From Warburgia ugandensis (taxonomy: Eukaryota > Streptophyta > Magnoliopsida > Canellales > Canellaceae): a stretch of 64,000 nucleotides of DNA. Shown in pieces: positions 10,098 through 21,300 of the stretch (position 1 is the stretch's first letter; each line of letters begins with the position of its first letter). The stretch spans positions 49,731,217 to 49,795,216 of the forward strand of contig CP141139.1 of assembly GCA_035236585.1 (NCBI GenBank), given 5' to 3'. A model generated the notes under the pieces. The model was not told the DNA's origin. It did no database searches and was given only the letters and a program-made list of their open reading frames with translations. Both the position numbers and the translations under genes were made by a program.

Positions 10098-10585
10098 GTT
10101 CTTTTTGTGCTGTATTTCAAGGAGTCTCTTTTCGTTCCATTCTTTTGTTGAGCGAGTTTCTCTCTTGGGAACTTGAAGTTATGTTGTTGTAAGAAGATTG
10201 GGTTCTTTGAGAGTGCTCAATCTTGTAGTAACCAGACCATATCAACTAGGGGGGTAAATTCTCACAAGTAGAGGAGCTCAAAGTATGGATGGCTTTGAGA
10301 GAGTGGAAGTAGTTGCTTGGTTTGTTGGTCAAACCTATATAAATCTGTGTCCTTTCTTTGTTTTTGCTGTTTGATAATTTGTTTGTTATAGACCTTATTA
10401 GCAAACTTGTTTGAAACAGTTCTAATAGTTTTGTTTACAACAATTAGGTGTTTGATTTATTGCTTGTGAGAGATTCTTATTGCAAAAATCTTCCAAACAT
10501 TGCCTATGCTTTGATTTTGTGTTTTTGGCATAGATTTGTTGATTTTGGAAAGGGGCATAAATCATCGTGCAAACACCCCCCCTCT
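10098..10585 (+). mobile_element. Copia-type LTR segment, unit 3
   Basis: This is the third copy of the LTR part, without SINE or local duplication. It ends GTGCAAACACCCCCCC and continues as CTCTTCTCACCTTCTCTTGGG. The flank continues to AATAGAGCAAAGG (about 10,607-10,619), which could be a decayed primer binding site (the canonical form is TGGTATCAGAGC). If so, the true LTR end lies just before 10,605. Confidence 0.45.
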
Positions 10586-12932
10586 TCTCACCTTCTCTTG
10601 GGTTCACAAATAGAGCAAAGGACATGGAATGAGAAAGAAAAAGGACAAACAAAAGAAGAAAAAAATACAAGCAAAAGATTAAACTGAAATCATGTCACAT
10701 CTTCCACTCTTTTCCATTGTTATATATTCCAAAGACTTGCAAGGAAAAAATAGCATGTGATGCTCCAGCAAGACATGTCTCACCCCACATAGTTAATAAC
10801 TATTTATTCTTAGACAAATACCACATCATATGTTGAGCTAGAATAACTTTGATAGGCAATTAGATTCATGGAAAACCAACAATCAGAAACAAGAGAAGAG
10901 ATTCTGAAATATCATGCTTAAGTTCTGTGGTAGCCTTGTGCTTTATGAAATCTTTCATTGGAAAGACAAAATGTTGTCATCATGGCAAGAAAATTCGAGC
11001 TGTCATCTTGGCAACATGTGGTACTCATTTGTAAAAGAGGAAAACAAAGAACTCAGAGAACACAACTTCATCAATCAGGACTATCCTAAATGAAGTTTCA
11101 TATGAGATGGACAATCCCCAAACTCATGATACCATCAAGATTAATCTCAATGGCGTGCATTAAGAAATCCAAGGTAATTCAAGTTATATGTAGTGCTCAC
11201 AAAGGACAAAGGCAACTATTATGCATGTAACATTCTTATGACTATCCATTGTTTCATGATGAAGAATAGAGGTCCCTAGTAGAGTGATTCCTCTAATGGC
11301 ATAGACTGGGAGATCCATCAAAGCTTGACACCAACTGGTGCTTTGCAGTGAACTTAGTGGATAATATTTTTCGTTTGTGTACACTAGATGATAGTGAATT
11401 CCTTGGGAAAAGGAAAATATTCATAGAACAGTACCAGCAACAAAGGTAATCTCTTCCTCTTCCGTAATTTTCTTTTCATCAACCAATATTTTGTACATAA
11501 CAAATAAAGCCCTCAAAACACTTTCCAACAGTAATTGCTAGCTGACTATAAGTCCAAAAGAGGAATTAGAGTAGTTCTTTATGCAATGACTCATAACCAT
11601 CCAACACCCATCTGAACATGACAAGTTCTTCCTTTGGATATCAGGTTTCAACCTTCACTTGAGCCTCAATAGATACAGCCCACTGCATGCCAATATTGCA
11701 GGCCTGCAGTCACAGTCCACCCATACTTTCTAGCGAAGGAAAAGGTGAGGTGAGCAATTCAAATAATTAACAGTGAACTTGGTAGGGCAAAACTCAGAAC
11801 ACGTAGAAAGAAGTGATTGTAGCAGAAAGAGTAGCCTCTGCAGACACCTAGCATTCACTCTTGGGAGGTCTGCTACACTGGTCATTACCTTCAAGAGAAG
11901 AAACCTAAAAAATTTTGAGTAAGATGGTACAATTTGGAAACTTCTAAAAGGGCTGGCATATGTATTCAAGACTTGATGAAATAAAAAAAGGGCACATGCT
12001 CAAGAAATGGAATCAGTTATCCATCATATGTCCAGTTTAATGATGCTGCACGTGAACAAGTTAAGGTCCAAAGGAATTGCCACAAGAATGCAAACCCCAC
12101 ACCAGTTAAGGAATTCAGGTTCCTGTAATGCAGCAAAAGAGAACGCCTAACAGCTAAGCAGCTAGGACTCCAAGAAATGAATAAACATGTGCAGTGGCCT
12201 GGAATGGAATCAATTGTCTATGATATATGTTTTGATATGCTATGCACGATCACATCAAGGTCCAATGAAATTGTCATGAGAAGGCAACCCGACAGAAGTA
12301 AATCAAGGATTTGAGATAGCCACAAGAAGAGAAGAACTAAGAGCAATAGTGAGCAAATAAAACTGGACTTTGGGCAGTAAAGGTAGTAGCAAGAGGTCTT
12401 ACAGAAATGCGTGTAGCAACAAAACCAGCCTTGACTAGAGGCAGGTTCAACCCTCCTTTGTGGACACCAGATCTGCTTGCCTGAAAATGCCCAAAAGAAC
12501 CTAAAACCAACAACGAATGCATCAACCAAGCCAACATGTAAAAATTGAAGAAAGATAAGGACTATCTCATTCAACTTCAGTGACAACTCCTTTCTGAAAC
12601 AGGTTTCCTCCTTGAATAACAAAGTGACTCTAGAAATTCAAGATTTGAAAATACTAGAAATTAGATCAGGAAATATGATGAAGATATCCAGGCCTGATAT
12701 TATATAGGAGGATCAAACCAGAGGTACTGCAGGTTTAAGGACCAAGAGAAGTAGGTAAAACTGCAGGACATGAGATAGTATATCTTTCTTCAGTTATTCT
12801 GGCACAGTGATGAGAGTTCTAATCACAGCTCATTGCAGAAACTACCCTCAAAAATAATAGAAGGAAATTGGAAAACTCCTCCAAATCCCTTCACTGTATC
12901 TGACATTTTAATAATATTGATTATGCAACTAA
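10586..12932. other. Unassigned stretch
   Basis: No recognised gene or transposon family. Frames of up to about 134 codons occur on the minus strand (12,218-12,622), but they are rich in Leu, Phe and Cys and match no motif I know. They could be chance. The region may be intronic or intergenic. Confidence 0.4.
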
Positions 12933-13121
12933 GAAGGGGAGCCTTGGCGCAACAGTAAAAGTTGTCATTGTGTGACCTTGAGGTCATGGGTTCAAGGTGT
13001 GGAAACAGCCTCTTGCAAAAATGCAAGGTAAGGCAGAGTACTATAGACCCTTGTGATTCGCCCCTTCCCCGGACCCTGCATATGTGGGAGCTTCGTGCAC
13101 CAGGGCTGCCCCTTTTTTTTG
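12933..13121 (+). mobile_element. Au-type SINE, copy 6
   Basis: A complete element starting GAAGGGGAGCCTTGGCGCAACAG, with a B-box-like GGGTTCAAGGTGTGG and ending GGGCTGCCCC followed by T8. An 11-bp target duplication, TTATGCAACTA, is at 12,921-12,931 and 13,122-13,132. One of the best preserved copies. Confidence 0.93.
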
Positions 13122-13328
13122 TTATGCAACTAGACAGTTATGCTTCAAAATAGATATATGTAATGCAGGATCATACATCTAGTTAATCTATTGGATTAGA
13201 TCAAGCACTACTTCGTAAAAACAAAACTAATGGAATTTCTCTCTATGAAGGAAAGCCTTACCAACGTGTATCAATTAACAAGAAATTCAGAACAAAAGCA
13301 AACACGACCAAAGCGAAATCCAATAGAC

Positions 13329-13553
13329 CTGCTCCGTGAACAATGATGCAGTTACTCCAGGTTGATGAATGATCTCTGAATTCATCTATGGTAGAAATTT
13401 CTGAAAAACCAAGGCGCTTGCTCCAATCCATTCCCAGAACATTTGTGGAAGAGCTTGTTGTCATCATTGCTTGTCTCAAGTGAGAAGAAACTGTTCCCAG
13501 GCTTTCTTCATCTATCTTCTCTATTTCATTTTTGCAAGTAATTGCAGCACCAC
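13329..13553 (-). CDS. Possible internal exon, product not recognised
   Basis: On the minus strand, a 225-bp segment is open throughout. It follows an acceptor-like TGTGGGGATTCAG and ends before a donor-like GAGCAG|GTCTATT. Both junctions fall in the same codon phase, so the exon would be symmetric. The translation is hydrophilic with mixed composition and includes NEIEKIDEESLGTVSSHLRQ and GMDWSKRLGFSEISTIDEF, unlike the low-complexity frames nearby. The reading frame continues to a stop at 13,258, but that part is hydrophobic and more likely intron. I recognise no family and find no convincing partner exons, so this may be a gene fragment or chance. Confidence 0.25.
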
Positions 13554-13659
13554 CTGAATCCCCACATGAACAAATAAAACCGGCAGTCCAATATAAATAT
13601 TTTTCTTAGCTTCTTACTATTTCATTCCACTTAACTTTTTCAAGTAATATGTAAGTTAC

Positions 13660-13812
13660 AGTTGGCACAACAGTTGAGTTGTTGCAGTGTGACCTGGAGG
13701 TCATGGATTTGAGGCATGGAAACAGCCTCTTGCAAAAATGCAAGGTAAGGCTGTGTACTATAGATCCTTTGTGATCTTCCCCTTTCTTGGACCCCGCATA
13801 TACAGGAGCTAA
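13660..13812 (+). mobile_element. Au-type SINE, copy 7 (truncated both ends)
   Basis: This starts inside the A-box (GTTGGCACAACAGTTG) and stops at CAGGAGCT, lacking the terminal GGGCTGCCC block. The middle (GCATGGAAACAGCCTCTTGC, GCAAGGTAAGGCTG) is clear. No target duplication is visible. Confidence 0.85.
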
Positions 13813-14312
13813 ATGATAAGTGATCAGTCCATTTTGCTCCCAAGGAAATAATACTTACAATCATCCTATAGAGATGTTCTTTTGGTGCGTGGCTTAGTTA
13901 GAACATGCATTTGAAGGGAAAAAAGTACATGTGGGGTCCATATTTCATCAATCCAAATCATTCATCTTGTAGGTGATGCTACAGATGAATCACACATAGT
14001 TCTTCACCTGTTGAAGGAACAGCCCTCAACAGCAAAGTCCACATCTGGACTAATAATCAATAGTAAAGTATGACAGAACTTGACCATACTTCTATGTAGC
14101 AGTCTTAAGATGTTCATTTAATGCCAAATGATCTAGTATCAATTTGAGGCAATCTTGGTCTTATCAAGATGTATTCGGATCAGAAAATTGTCTGGGCCCA
14201 CATGCATTTTGGCATGTGCACATACATCTCCTGATCTACATGGTCAGAGCTGTTTTCTCTATAGCCCAGTGCTTGTCAAGCAGTTCCATCAACATGTTCA
14301 TACTAAAAACAG

Positions 14313-14314
<2 letters not shown>

Positions 14315-14389
<75 letters not shown>
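14315..14389. repeat. Compound (AT)n-(AG)n microsatellite
   Basis: About 15 AT units (14,315-14,345) pass directly into about 22 AG units (14,346-14,389). Frames across it give meaningless Ile-Tyr and Arg-Glu runs. Confidence 0.97.
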
Positions 14390-14391
<2 letters not shown>

Positions 14392-14668
14392 ATTGTGGAC
14401 AATTGAAGGGAATCCTTGAAATCAATTGAAATGAATTCTTACACATTTGCACTCCGTGTGGATGTTTTTTTGCTAGAAAAACAACCTATAAAAGATCCAC
14501 ACTGAAAGGTCCCATCTCTTTGAATATGGTTTTCTTGATGGGTTCGCCCACCTTCATTGGTAGTTCTGTACAACATTCCAAGTTTCTCTGTTTCTTTCAT
14601 CATTTTCAAGTCTATAGAACTTGGAAAACCCACACCGTGAAAAAGAAAAACAGACTGAGCTTCCTTCA

Positions 14669-14682
14669 ATCTGATACCAACT
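14669..14682 (-). promoter_or_regulatory. Primer-binding-site-like motif of an LTR element
   Basis: The minus strand reads CTCTCTTAGTTGGTATCAGAT. TGGTATCAGA equals the first ten bases of the initiator-tRNA-Met primer site used by most plant LTR retrotransposons. If real, an LTR would lie to the right (about 14,683-15,030) and a leader to the left. The leftward open frame (14,669-14,439) matches no gag that I know, and no second LTR is visible. It may be a decayed or non-autonomous element. Confidence 0.35.
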
Positions 14683-15099
14683 AAGAGAGAGAAGAATCTT
14701 GAAGGGCGATTTTTGGTTGAGTTCCCTATTGTGTTAATAAAGGAATAGAAAATTAAGTCAGTTCGTTTTCAGCAGAAATGTCTAATATTTTAATATAAAA
14801 GGGTAACAATGTAATTTTGTCATTAACAGCAAGGTTGTAATTTTAACCAAAAGTCAAATATGGACGAAGAGCTGCCTAATTTCCAATTTTTATAATAGTA
14901 TAGATATAGGAGAGACTAAATTTTTTAGCTATATCTTCTGCTGCAAATAGAAGTTGGGCTGTCCAACCAATAGATGTTAAGAATACCTCAGATCCAAAAA
15001 GTGTTTATATGGATGCCCTCTCCATCCTTTTAGATCATCATCATCATCATCAAGAACTTATCCCAATTAGGGGTCGGCCACATGAATCTTATTCCTCCA

Positions 15100-16197
15100 T
15101 TATACTCTATTAAATACCATGGCTTCATTTAGTCCCAAAATTTTTAAATATTTCCTCACCACTTCAATCCACGTTCTTTTGGGCCTTCCCCTTGCCCCTT
15201 TAGAACCTTCTACTTGTATTGCCTCACTCCTTCTAACCGATGCCGTTATTGGTCTCCTTTGAACATGTCCAAACCATCTAAGTCTAATCTCCCTCATCTT
15301 GTTACCTATTGGTGCTACCCCTAAATTTCCTCTAATATTTTCATTTCTAATTCTATCTTTTCTTATCTTATCACTCATCCATCTCAACATCCTCATTTTT
15401 GCGACGCTCATCCTATGAGTATGATGTTCCTTAACTGCCCAACACTCTGATCCATAGAGCATGGCTGGCCTTATGGCCATCCTATAGAATTTTCCTTTTA
15501 GTTTGAGTGGCACCCACCGATCACACAAAACTCCATATGCACATCTCCATTTGTTCCAACCTGCTTGGATTCTCTGGGTAACCTCCGTCTCAATCTCTCC
15601 ACTCTCATGAATCATTGATCCTAAGTACCGAAAGTGGTCTTTTACGGGGACTTCTTGGTTATCAATCTTGACTAGTGTTTCACTCTTACTCTCCTTACTA
15701 AAATTACATTCCATATATTCTGTCTTAATTCGACTAATTTTAAACCCCTCAGATTCTAATGCTTCTCTCCATAACTCTAGCTTTGTGTTTGCACCCTCCC
15801 TTGTCTTATCAAGTAAGACTATATCATCTGCAAATAGCATGCACCAGGGAATCTCCTCATGCAAATGTTTTGTTAACTCATCCACAACCAATGTGAAAAG
15901 GTATGAGCTCAATGCCGATCCTTGGTGCAATCCTACAGTGACAGGGAAATCACCAGTCACACCACTAGTGGTCTTAACATTTATTACCGCTCCCTCATAC
16001 ATATCTTTAATTATGTCTATATACCCCTGAGAAACCCCTTTATCACCCAACACCCTCCATATTAACTCTCTAGGGACTCTATCATAAGCTTTCTCTATGT
16101 CGACAAAGACCATGTGGAGGTCTTTCCTCCTCACCTTATATTTCTCTACTAATTGTCTTAATAAGAAAATAGCTTCCATGGTAGACCTCCCAGGCAT
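15100..16197 (-). pseudogene. RTE LINE reverse transcriptase, 365-codon open segment
   Basis: This encodes the catalytic part of the LINE reverse transcriptase, used for target-primed reverse transcription in the nucleus. The open segment starts at MPGRSTMEAIFLLRQLVEKY. Motif A is VDIEKAYDRVPRELIW, motif B is LHQGSALSSYLF and motif C is MLFADDIVLL with both catalytic aspartates. The thumb and C-terminal region follow (FRYLGSMIHESGEIE, CWAVKEHHTHRMSVAKMRML, RLRWFGHVQRRP, RGRPKRTWIEVVRKYL). The methionine is internal to the family protein, and the upstream fingers region lies in another frame. Of all the copies here this one has the longest uninterrupted coding segment. Confidence 0.9.
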
Positions 16198-16279
16198 GAA
16201 CCAAACTAATTCTCCAATACACTTGTTTCGTGTCGTAGCTTCTTCTCAATCACTCTTTCAAAAAGTTTCATGGTGTGGC

Positions 16280-16834
16280 TCATAAGTTTGATCCCTCGAT
16301 AATTAGTGCAGCTCTATATGTCTCCTTTATTCTTATAAACTTGTTAAACAACTTGGTCAACCAAACTATCCCAATATCTCTCATATGCTTCCAAACCTCC
16401 ATTGGGATACCATCGGGCCCCATGGCTTTTCCTGATTTCATCTTTTTCAAGGCCTCTTTTACTTCAGGTACTCTAAGCCTATGTTCATATCTATAATATC
16501 TAGTGTTATTTAGATTTATAGTATTTTCAATCCGTATATTCTCAAAGTCATTGTCATTTAACAATTTTTGAAAGTATGTTTCCCACCTTTGTTTGATCTC
16601 ATCATCTTTGACTAATATCCTTTGATCCTCGCTTCTAATGCACCAAATATGATCTAAGTCCTTACCCTTCTGTTCTCTTACTTTTGTAAGTTTAAACACA
16701 TATTTCTCACCTTCTCTTGTACCTAGTCTCTTATAGAGCTCATCATATGCTTTAAGTTTAGCCTCACTAACTATTCTCTTAACAACCTTTTTAGCATTCT
16801 TATATTGTTCATAGTTTTCATTATTTCTAGTCTT
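16280..16834 (-). pseudogene. RTE LINE linker and RT fingers region
   Basis: This lies between endonuclease and RT core. It includes NYEQYKNAKKVVKRIVSEAK, KYVFKLTKVREQKGKDLDHI, RWETYFQKLLN and the RT entry block KSGKAMGPDGIPMEVWKHM. The last is well conserved. After FNKF the frame slips and about 15 residues found in relatives are missing, so the segment ends in an unrelated tail (KETYRAALIIEGSNL). A stop at about 16,837 separates it from the preceding 16,835-17,035 segment (VKETWWQSETVQKVIKEKRM). Confidence 0.8.
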
Positions 16835-17125
16835 CTACCATGCTGCAAAACGCATTCGTTTTTCTTTAATAACTTTTTGCACTGTTTCACTCTGCCACCA
16901 TGTTTCCTTTACTAATTGCCTTTTACCTTTAGATACTCCTAAGACATCTTTTGCCACTTTGTTAATGGACTCAGCAATATTAATCCACATGGTATTTACT
17001 TCTATTTCATAGTTCCAAATTCCTTCCACCATCAACTTATTTGTGAATGAGGTTATTTTCTCTCCTTTTAAGTTCCACCACTTAATTTTTGGATACCTAT
17101 TAAGTTTATTTTCTTTCTTCCATCT

Positions 17126-18022
17126 TTAGATATAGATATCCATAACTATTAACCTATGTTGTGAGGTTAAACTCTCACCGGGTATCACCTTACAATTCTT
17201 ACATATAGATCTTTCATTATTCTTAAGTAGAAAAAAGTCTATTTGGCTTTTATGAAGTCCACTTTTAAAGATTATTAAGTGTTCATCCCTCTTCTTAAAG
17301 AGTGTATTTGCAAGGGACAGGTTATATGACAAAGCAAAATCGAGGATATTCTCCCCCATCTCATTTCGTTCACCTATATCATACCCTCCATGTATTCTAT
17401 CATATCCTTCCTTATCTTCTCCTACATGGCCATTTAAGTCTGCTCCCATAAATATCCCCTCAGTGTTGGGAATTTCTTGCATAACCCCCTCCATATCTTC
17501 CCAAAACTGTCTCTTGATTATATCTTGCAACCCTACTTGTGGTACGTATGCACTTATAACATTTATAATCTGCTCTCCTAGAACAAGTTTTATTATTATA
17601 ATTCTATCACTAATTCTTTTAATGTCCACAACTTTATTCTTTAATTTCTTATTCACTATTATTTTCATTCTATTTCTATTATTTTTCTTTCCTACGTACC
17701 ATAATTTATACCCATCTATTTCTCTAGCTTTAGCCCCTTTCCACTTAGTTTCTTGAATACAAGCGATGTTGACTCTCCTTCGTTTCATTGCATCTACTAA
17801 CTCCAAACTCTTACCTGTCAATGTCCCTATATTCCATGTAGCGATGCGAATCTTTTGTTTTGGAGATACCCTATTTACTACTGCCTTTCTCAACCTCCAT
17901 GGTGTGAACCCATGTTCACTTTTCACTGCACCTCGCTTCTGATGCAGCTCGTCGCTTCCGAAGGGATGCTCTAGCAACCCTTGCCCACTTTTCACTATTA
18001 CTAATTCTTTTAACGTCCACAA
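17126..18022 (-). pseudogene. RTE LINE AP-like endonuclease, 298-codon open segment
   Basis: This encodes the N-terminal endonuclease that nicks target DNA. All major blocks are readable: IRIATWNIGTLTG (active-site Asn), VNIACIQETKWKG (active-site Glu), INVISAYVPQVGLQ, GIFMGADLNGHVGE (Asp/Asn), SQIDFFLLKNN and TSQHRLIVMDIYI (catalytic His). The domain appears complete. Its amino-terminal residues (GQGLLEHPFGSDELHQKRGA) are translated 5' leader, so the annotated start is only the first methionine of the open frame. A tandem partial copy of the same region lies immediately upstream. Confidence 0.88.
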
Positions 18023-18330
18023 CTTTATCCTTTAATTCCTTATCCACTATTATTCCTACGTCATTTCTGTTATTTTCCTTTCCTATGTACCATAATTTAT
18101 ACCCATCTATTTCTCTAGCTTTAGCCCCTTTCCACTTGGTTTCTTGAATACAAGCGATATTGACTCTCCTACATTTCATTGCATCTACTAACTCCAAACT
18201 CTTACCTGTCAATGTCCCTATATTCCATGTAGCGATGAGAATCTTATGTTCTGGAGATACCCTATTTACTACCGCCTTTCTCAGCCTCCATGGTGTGAAC
18301 CCATGTCCACTTTTCACTACACCTAGGATC
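17610..18330 (-). repeat. 391-bp tandem duplication of the LINE 5' end
   Basis: The leader and first third of the endonuclease occur twice, offset by 391 bp; for example ATAATTTATACCCATC starts at 17,701 and again at 18,092. The upstream copy encodes a truncated frame of 133 codons (18,317-17,916). It reads through ATWNIGTLTGKSLELVDAMK and then passes into leader sequence at the junction near 17,998. Copies differ at scattered bases. Confidence 0.9.
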
Positions 18331-18360
18331 CGATGTAGCGCGTCGCTTCTGGAAGAAAAG

Positions 18361-21300
18361 CAGAGATATGGACACTAAAAAGAATATTTGCAGCCTTAGC
18401 TAATCGCCTAAGGAGGTTGTTTTATATTTAACAAAGACTGAAACTGATTCTAAAGGATTAAATTGATCGCTCTGCACAATGAGATGATGAAGTCACTATT
18501 CACTTAATTTATGTGCAAATGCTAACACTGAATGTCAACTGTGTGGAAAGGGACTAACTGGATGGACACTTAAAGAGGTGGTTAAATATCATAGATGTAG
18601 GTTTGTTTAAGTATAAATATAAAAGGTTTTGGTTGGTTGAGGTACTTGAGTAGAAGTTACCAGGTGACAAAGTTATACTAATTAGTTATAGTGTTAAATT
18701 TTATATGAACATGAACTGATTACTCATCTCTTCTCTTAGATTTCATTGTTGTACAGGGCTGCAATTCTATCATTCTAGAAGTTCTAAGTGAGATTCCCAA
18801 AGAAAGTGTTGTGTTGCCATTCTAGGATTTGGAATATGGTGTCTAGAAGAACTTGGCATCACTACGTGGGGTCTACCATGGGATCATTTTTGAAAGAGTT
18901 TTACGTCCTGGACTAAAGTCCTTCTCGTCTCAAGTAGCTTTAAAAGCAAGTAATCACTCTTTCTGAAAAGCAATAGGAAGAATCCTTGTGAAGCTGATCC
19001 AAAAGTTAGGGATGAAGATGCCAGAAGTTTGGTAGATATGGTCTAACTACAAAGGAAGATGCAGCCACAATAATTTGTATATGGACAACTAAAAGATTTC
19101 CCTTCCATTGTACGTCAACATCAACTTCTCCAACAATTGCAACTTGATTCAGAAGACTAATGAAAGTGGAAGCATCGATTTTTATTTTTTTTTCTGAAAG
19201 TTGAACACACACCCCATGAGCACCTCGAACTCATGACCTACTAGGTAAAATGGGAAAGACCCTTCCTGTGCCACTACACTAGAAGGCATTTGCTCAACTT
19301 GCCATTGAAGAAAACTACACGTGCCTAGTTGTATTTAGATATGGATAAAACAGAGGCCTCAACATAGCCATAGGTTCATGTCTTTTAGCACGACTCTAAA
19401 GTTAAGTGTTCCAAATAGGGTGTAAAAGATATATATCTCAAGATGGGAACTAAAACCACATAAGCCTTTCCCCACTCGCTCCCTTTCCTCATTCTATGTT
19501 GTCCTGCCCAATCATCTCATTGAAAGACCCAAACACCTAAATCATGAAATCCCTAAATCTGACCTTCTTTCCATGAAATCATAGATTTCATCTCATGAAA
19601 CAATCTTCTCACCCTTGGTAAGTCCATAAACATCATCTTCAGGGTGTTTGAATTTGAACCCTATCTCAGAGAGGTTTATTAGCATCACCATTTTGTCAGG
19701 AAACTTCTGTTATTGTTGGTAGGAGTGGTTATTGTTTGTGTTTAGCATCTGCTTTCTGTAGATATCCTTTATACATGGCATTTGTCACCCAGAAGATCTA
19801 TAAGAATCACCTTTCCTGGTATTTGAGTAGAGTCCTGAGGAGTAACATCAACATGTATGATGTTCATTAGTAAGTCTACCCTCTTATGCATAGAAACTCA
19901 ATAGCATGTGTTAATGGAGGATATGAGATGCATGAACTATTTCTCTGCAGCTAAATGGATTATTATCATATTGAATGAACTGCCTTGTTGTGTACTACCT
20001 GCTTCCTTACATAGACAAATCAGATGCTGTCCTGCATACCACATGTAATTTATAAAGTGCTGGACTGTTCATCACTGCTAATTGACTAAGAACAGGCTAT
20101 TGTCTTCTTGAGGCAAAGCTCTTTGCTATGGGTATTACATACTGTACTGAATGAATCATTCCCCTTTTGCCTGGTGAACTTTAGGTATGCATACTTTTCT
20201 GCTCTAATTAGGAAACATCATAGTCATCAGGAATCATCGTCATGAGTTACTAAAAATCAAGCATGTCCAACCAAATCAAAATAATAGGCTTGCAACTTGT
20301 AACAGTAATTCAGACAGGATGAACTATCTGCTGTAAGACAAATCTATGTAGGTGGCCTAAAATGTCAGGGAAGCCAAAATATCTAAAGAAAGTCCACATA
20401 AACCTGATAGTTTATCCCCAAATCATAACTTGCTAGATAAGTAGTAAAATATGACAGGGTTATGGAATATCATGGCGCTACAGGGAAGTACAAAAATTAT
20501 GGCTTTATATATACTGAGGGAAGTGCCTTGCACATCAGAGGTATAATATATTGCTACAACAAGGTAGGAGTCGGTAAGAAGACTCCTCATGAGTACTGTA
20601 GCATCCTGCATCAGATATTGGAGAATCTTCACAAATAACAACTTTTATCTAGTGATGTAGAGTTGTTGAAGCAATAGTAAGAGAAATTTAGAGTTGCAAG
20701 AGTTTCTCTCAGCCCTAGAACTTGACATCATTATGATTGTCAGTAGATCTTAAGTTACAAGGAGCTTCATTCTCTCACTAGTAGCATTCACAATGACTCC
20801 ATGTTGCAGTGTCTTCAACATATTCATTACCAATAGTGGTAATGTTCTGTCCTAACAACAGCCTACACACAGGTCAGGAAGGCAAAGGATAAGTGGTGAT
20901 GGCAAAAGAAAACAAGGCCTTATGACCCATGAAGAGGGCGTAAGACAGGGTGTGGAACAAAAACTGGTATGAAATGTGGTCAGACTAACCAAAATTTGGA
21001 TTACTCCTGGGATACGTCAGCAAATGTCTTCATAGGTCATAGGTCCAGAAGCATCCAATTATATGATAGAAAACACTTTTGGATTCCTCTTTGATAAATC
21101 AACTATTCTCTCTCTTTTTGTTTCCATAAGTATGTTCAAAGTACTTTTCTTGTTATTCTAATGTTTCTTGTTCACTTACGTCTACTAGGAGCATTTGTCC
21201 TAAGTCCTACTTGTGGTATTGTCCACCATGAGCCAAATGAGTAAATTAACCACATTTTTTCAATTTCTGTAACCTGTTAGTTCTGCATTTGCCATAGAGA

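Larger units (their letters stand above)
5947..10585 (+). repeat. Tandem triplication of an LTR-LINE junction segment
   Basis: Three head-to-tail units are present: 5,947-7,506, 7,507-9,249 and 9,250-10,585. Each starts at the same point inside the RTE reverse transcriptase (TATCACTATTTAATTGCACC). Each runs through the LINE tail, crosses into the copia-type LTR, and ends in the LTR's C-run (GCAAACCCCCC). The unit 1/2 and 2/3 junctions both join this C-run to the same RTE position, where the LINE reads CCCTATCACT, so C-rich microhomology may have seeded the first duplication. Units differ by substitutions, indels, SINEs and a local 194-bp duplication. RTE 'copies' B and C are therefore duplicates of copy A rather than independent insertions. 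Confidence 0.85.
15033..18360 (-). mobile_element. RTE-clade LINE, copy D (best preserved)
   Basis: A near full-length plant RTE LINE in reverse orientation. Its 3' tail is the (ATC)n run at 15,033-15,051, complement of (TGATGA)n, next to CTTATCCCAATTAGGGGTCGG. The reverse transcriptase, a linker and the endonuclease follow to the right, and the 5' leader ends near 18,360. The endonuclease and RT cores are each still open, but they are separated by stops, a frameshift and a small deletion near 16,200-16,350, so no single polyprotein can be made. The 5' 391 bp is tandemly duplicated. No convincing target-site duplication is visible. Confidence 0.92.

Noticed and set aside
12218-12622. 134-codon minus-strand frame as a membrane protein gene
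   Set aside because: It is hydrophobic, but has no start context, no splice logic and no known motif. AT-rich non-coding DNA often gives such frames.
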